From: Singulisphaera sp. GP187
Lineage (GTDB): Bacteria; Planctomycetota; Planctomycetia; Isosphaerales; Isosphaeraceae
Assembly (NCBI RefSeq): GCF_900129635.1
Contig: NZ_FSRB01000001.1
Span: 5,049,501-5,113,500, forward strand
Reading direction: 5' to 3'
DNA: 64,000 bases
A model generated the notes under the pieces. It did no database searches. It saw nothing but the letters and a program-made list of their open reading frames with translations, and was not told the origin of the DNA. Position numbers and translations under genes: made by a program. Numbering within the stretch: the stretch's first letter is position 1; every line of letters starts with the position of its first letter. Below are positions 61,534 through 64,000 of the stretch, in pieces.

Positions 61534-62421
61534 TCAGACGAAGGCGTTGCGGTGCTTCTCGATGAACGCCTCAAGCGTCATGGGCGGGCGGCCACCGAGC
61601 TTCTCAACCAGGTCGTTCGTGCCCGCGAAAATGCCGTTCTGATGGTCGATCACCACTTCCCTGAGGTGCTGGAAGAGGAAGTCGTTGCCGGACCTACCCG
61701 TTGCTCTCGCACCGGTTTGAAAGGCCCTCTGAAACTCCTCGAAGTCGACCTGCTTGTACGCGACGGGCTTGCCCAGAACACGGCTCAGGAGTCGGGCGGT
61801 CTCTTCGTAGGTGTACTCGACCGGCCCGAAGAGCGGGTAGGTCTGGCCCTTGTGCGACTCGGTGTCTTCAAGCAAGCCGGCGATGACGCGCCCCTGATCC
61901 TCAGCCGCGATCGGGGCGTGTTTGCCGGTACCGAACGGGACGTGGAGCAGCCCGGCCTTGATCATCGGGGCGAGGTAAAGCAGCCATTCGGCAAAGTAGG
62001 TCGGCCGGATGTGGGCGGTGGGCACCCCCGACCAGTCGAAGACCCGCTCGGAGAGCCAGTGGTCGGTCGCTGCGTGGCTCTTGGCGTCCCCCCGGGCGGA
62101 CTTCTGCGACATGTTGACGATGCCTTCGACGCCCGCTTCCTTTGCGGCTTGGGCGAAATAGGCGGTCGCCTGCAGAATGCTCGGGCGGATGGGATAAACG
62201 AAGTAGGCCCGCTGGACGCCGTCCAGGGCCGATCGCACTTGGCCGAAGTCGAGCAAGTCTCCAAAGACAACCTCGACCCCGCGTTCCTGCAGCGACTTCG
62301 AGCGGTCATCCTGACCGTGGGCTAGGGCCCGAACCTGACGGCCCCGGGCGAGCAACTCATCGATCGTCGCTCTCCCGGTGTCCCCCGTCGCCCCGGTCAC
62401 CAGCAATTTGCCGGTAATCAT
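61534..62421 (-). CDS. NmrA-like NAD(P)-binding protein
   Basis: A 295-residue atypical short-chain dehydrogenase: LLVTGATGDTGRATIDELLA with the Gly-rich nucleotide motif GATGDTG, DDRSKSLQERGVEVVFGDLL, and SGVPTAHIRPTYFAEWLLYL. The catalytic Tyr-x3-Lys of classical SDRs is not obvious, as in NmrA/quinone-oxidoreductase 2-type proteins. Role may be quinone reduction or redox sensing. GGAG 7 nt before ATG 62421. A decayed TetR regulator lies divergently upstream. Confidence 0.88.
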   Translation of the reverse strand: MITGKLLVTGATGDTGRATIDELLARGRQVRALAHGQDDRSKSLQERGVEVVFGDLLDFGQVRSALDGVQRAYFVYPIRPSILQATAYFAQAAKEAGVEGIVNMSQKSARGDAKSHAATDHWLSERVFDWSGVPTAHIRPTYFAEWLLYLAPMIKAGLLHVPFGTGKHAPIAAEDQGRVIAGLLEDTESHKGQTYPLFGPVEYTYEETARLLSRVLGKPVAYKQVDFEEFQRAFQTGARATGRSGNDFLFQHLREVVIDHQNGIFAGTNDLVEKLGGRPPMTLEAFIEKHRNAFV

Positions 62422-62487
62422 TGGAAATCTCCGCTGAGGCCTTTCAAGATTTCGATCAACATCTAAACTGTACGGGACCAATTTTAG

Positions 62488-62731
62488 ATGTCAATCATCA
62501 TCCAAAATGATCAACGTGGCGAGGGGAAAGCCGCGGGCCTGACGCACGGCGGCTTCTCTAAGCGATCAGCACTTCGAGTCGAAGGACGCGAGGCGTCGTG
62601 CCCTGATGGCGGCCTCGACGATGATCGGCGCGGTGACGATGTCGCGGATCGTGAACGATCCGAAGTTCTCGGCGGAGATACTGAGCGAGGTGGAAAACAG
62701 CTTGGCGGAAAAGCGAGTCAGGCCGCCTTGA
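62488..62731 (+). pseudogene. TetR-family regulator remnant
   Basis: GKAAGLTHGGF (frame 1) is the helix-turn-helix part of TetR proteins; HFESKD, which should follow it, is in another frame, so there is a frameshift near 62555. Then ARRRALMAASTMIGAVTMSR and IVNDPKFSAEILSEVENSLA form the usual TetR C-terminus and end in a stop at 62729-62731. The central ligand-binding part is missing. The gene once lay divergent to the NmrA-like gene and probably regulated it. Confidence 0.7.
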
Positions 62732-62945
62732 GCTTGCAGGCGACCCTAACGGTTAGGACGCCCTTGCAAAGCTCTTGCAATACAGACATCTTGATTTGCC
62801 GTTGCGCTTCCCTGGGCTGGCTTGGGCCGCCCCGTCGGGGCCATAACGGGTGCGAGCGTGCGCAACGCGTCGGTCAACCGCGGTAAGCGATGGCAACGTC
62901 CTCCTACGGCATCTTGACGAATTCCCCTTGATCTCCCTCCTGGAC
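62732..62945. other. Short gene-free stretch
   Basis: 214 bp between the TetR relic and the acyltransferase stop; nothing recognisable. Confidence 0.3.
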
Positions 62946-64000
62946 TCAACCCGGCTCGACCACCGGATCGGCCGGGCGACCGTAATGCGCGGAGCGGAAT
63001 GGTGCGGGGTCGCCGATTGGCTCGGGCCGCTGAAGGAATCGCTGCTCGACAAACAGGAAGAAGACGCGGCTGAGCGCGATCGACAGGAGGCCCGTGATCG
63101 GCAGCACGACGAGCACATGCGTCCAGAGACCGCGGAACTCATGCATCCAGAACCAACGCCCCAAGAGTTCCGTGATCGGGTAATGCACGAGATAGAGGCT
63201 GTAACTGAACTCACCCACCCAGGCAAGCAGCCGGAGGGGACGCCAAAGCGCGAGGGCCCGATCATGCGGATGGGCCACGAGCAGGACCAGCGAAAAGACC
63301 GCAGCCACCGAGTAAGAAAAGAGATAGTGATAGAGCGAGGTTTTGACGCACTGAGCCAGCACGAGCGACCCACTGACGAAGAGCGCCACCAGAATCGAAC
63401 GGCGGCGCTGCTCCGGCCAATGGTGGATCGCCCGGTAGACGAAGATCCCCATCGCGAAGGTCAGCCAGGCACCATCGACGAACAGTCCGACGGGGCGTGG
63501 TGACGAAAACCCCAAAACCTTCCCCAGGAATTTGGAGAGGAGCACCCCCGAGGTGATCAGGGTCACGGCCCCGACCCCACGATAGAAGAAGGCCGGCCAC
63601 AACAAGAGCAGAGCGCACACCGCGTAGAACTGCTCTTCGTAACAGAGCGTCCAAGCCGTCGGCAAAATGAAGCGGGTGGGGGCCGTCCGGATCAGGTAAA
63701 GCCAGGTCTCGGTCAACGTCAGGTTGCCACCCACCTGGCCGAGTGTCAACTGGTGGAGGTCAGGCAGATGATGAATTGCGCCAAAACTCTGGGCCTCCGA
63801 CGATCGGGGCTGATCGTCCCCCAATAACACACGCAGGTCCGTTGAGCCCACGATCAAGAGCAGTACGACCGTGAGGCCCAGTACCAGCCAGTACGACGGA
63901 TAAATCCGCCGAAACCGCCGCTTGAAGAAATCCATCAGAGGGTCGGCGCGGCGCATCGCAGACTCGGACGCGGCAGTGATGCAGTATCCACTGATCACGA
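62946..64000 (-). CDS. Acyltransferase 3 family membrane protein (5' end outside window)
   Basis: At least 351 residues of an OafA/YrhL-type O-acyltransferase. It opens at VISGYCITAA, which is the end of the second helix in this family (FFVISGY), so the N-terminal 40-60 residues with the conserved His lie beyond the window. Further: FFKRRFRRIYPSYWLVLGLT, TAWTLCYEEQFYAVCALLLL, EFSYSLYLVHYPI. About nine membrane helices are visible. It transfers acyl groups to exported sugars or lipids; the target is unknown. Confidence 0.88.
   Translation of the reverse strand, partial: VISGYCITAASESAMRRADPLMDFFKRRFRRIYPSYWLVLGLTVVLLLIVGSTDLRVLLGDDQPRSSEAQSFGAIHHLPDLHQLTLGQVGGNLTLTETWLYLIRTAPTRFILPTAWTLCYEEQFYAVCALLLLWPAFFYRGVGAVTLITSGVLLSKFLGKVLGFSSPRPVGLFVDGAWLTFAMGIFVYRAIHHWPEQRRRSILVALFVSGSLVLAQCVKTSLYHYLFSYSVAAVFSLVLLVAHPHDRALALWRPLRLLAWVGEFSYSLYLVHYPITELLGRWFWMHEFRGLWTHVLVVLPITGLLSIALSRVFFLFVEQRFLQRPEPIGDPAPFRSAHYGRPADPVVEPG

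Overview
The window looks like chromosome of a high-GC planctomycete, most likely of the Isosphaeraceae type (inference). The evidence is four DUF1559 pseudopilin-like proteins or remnants with the planctomycete N-terminal prepilin motif, a paired DUF1592-type cytochrome and DUF1552 Tat protein, an ECF sigma factor carrying a C-terminal membrane anchor, and short secreted proteins with an N-terminal LEPR-XLL-like motif. No rRNA, tRNA or CRISPR was seen.

Layout. 1-10.6 kb: partial ECF sigma fusion, guanine deaminase, an ABM-like membrane protein, an OprB-type porin, an AraC regulator and the DUF1592/DUF1552 pair. 10.6-24 kb: an accessory island, visibly AT-richer at its start. It holds a Sll1717-type P-loop ATPase, a DUF4062-like coiled-coil protein, a HAD hydrolase plus unknown protein, and a small membrane protein. 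Each of these is tightly bracketed by copies of one repeat end (GAATGTCC before, GGGGACAT after). The same ends border decayed REP-associated tyrosine transposase (RAYT) genes, and an intact RAYT with 18-bp inverted ends sits inside one relic. An IS66 element truncates both of its neighbours. 24-34 kb: a PEP mutase/isocitrate lyase-like enzyme, two near-identical IS4-family copies in opposite orientation, and between them a nucleoside phosphorylase, a GNAT acetyltransferase and small secreted proteins.

34-52 kb: a cupin, a purple-acid-type phosphatase, DUF1559 proteins, an ArsR/AHSA1 pair, a trans-sulfuration PLP enzyme, a protealysin-like protease with an emfourin-like inhibitor gene, a di-heme peroxidase, an MFS transporter, an isochorismatase-like hydrolase and a BNR-repeat/MoaD-like pair. 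52-61 kb: an RND efflux locus (pump, adaptor, outer membrane factor). The outer membrane factor has a G-tract frameshift and a C-terminal LysM-like domain, and a fragment of a second pump gene lies just upstream. 61-64 kb: a nested palindromic element, an NmrA-like reductase with a decayed TetR regulator beside it, and a partial acyltransferase.

Intergenic DNA is full of palindromic repeats of several families, and these repeatedly serve as landing sites for other elements: two IS4 copies at GGGTGCCAYG ends, and a 159-bp MITE with a perfect 10-bp target duplication. Functions were assigned by reading motifs by eye; no database search was run.
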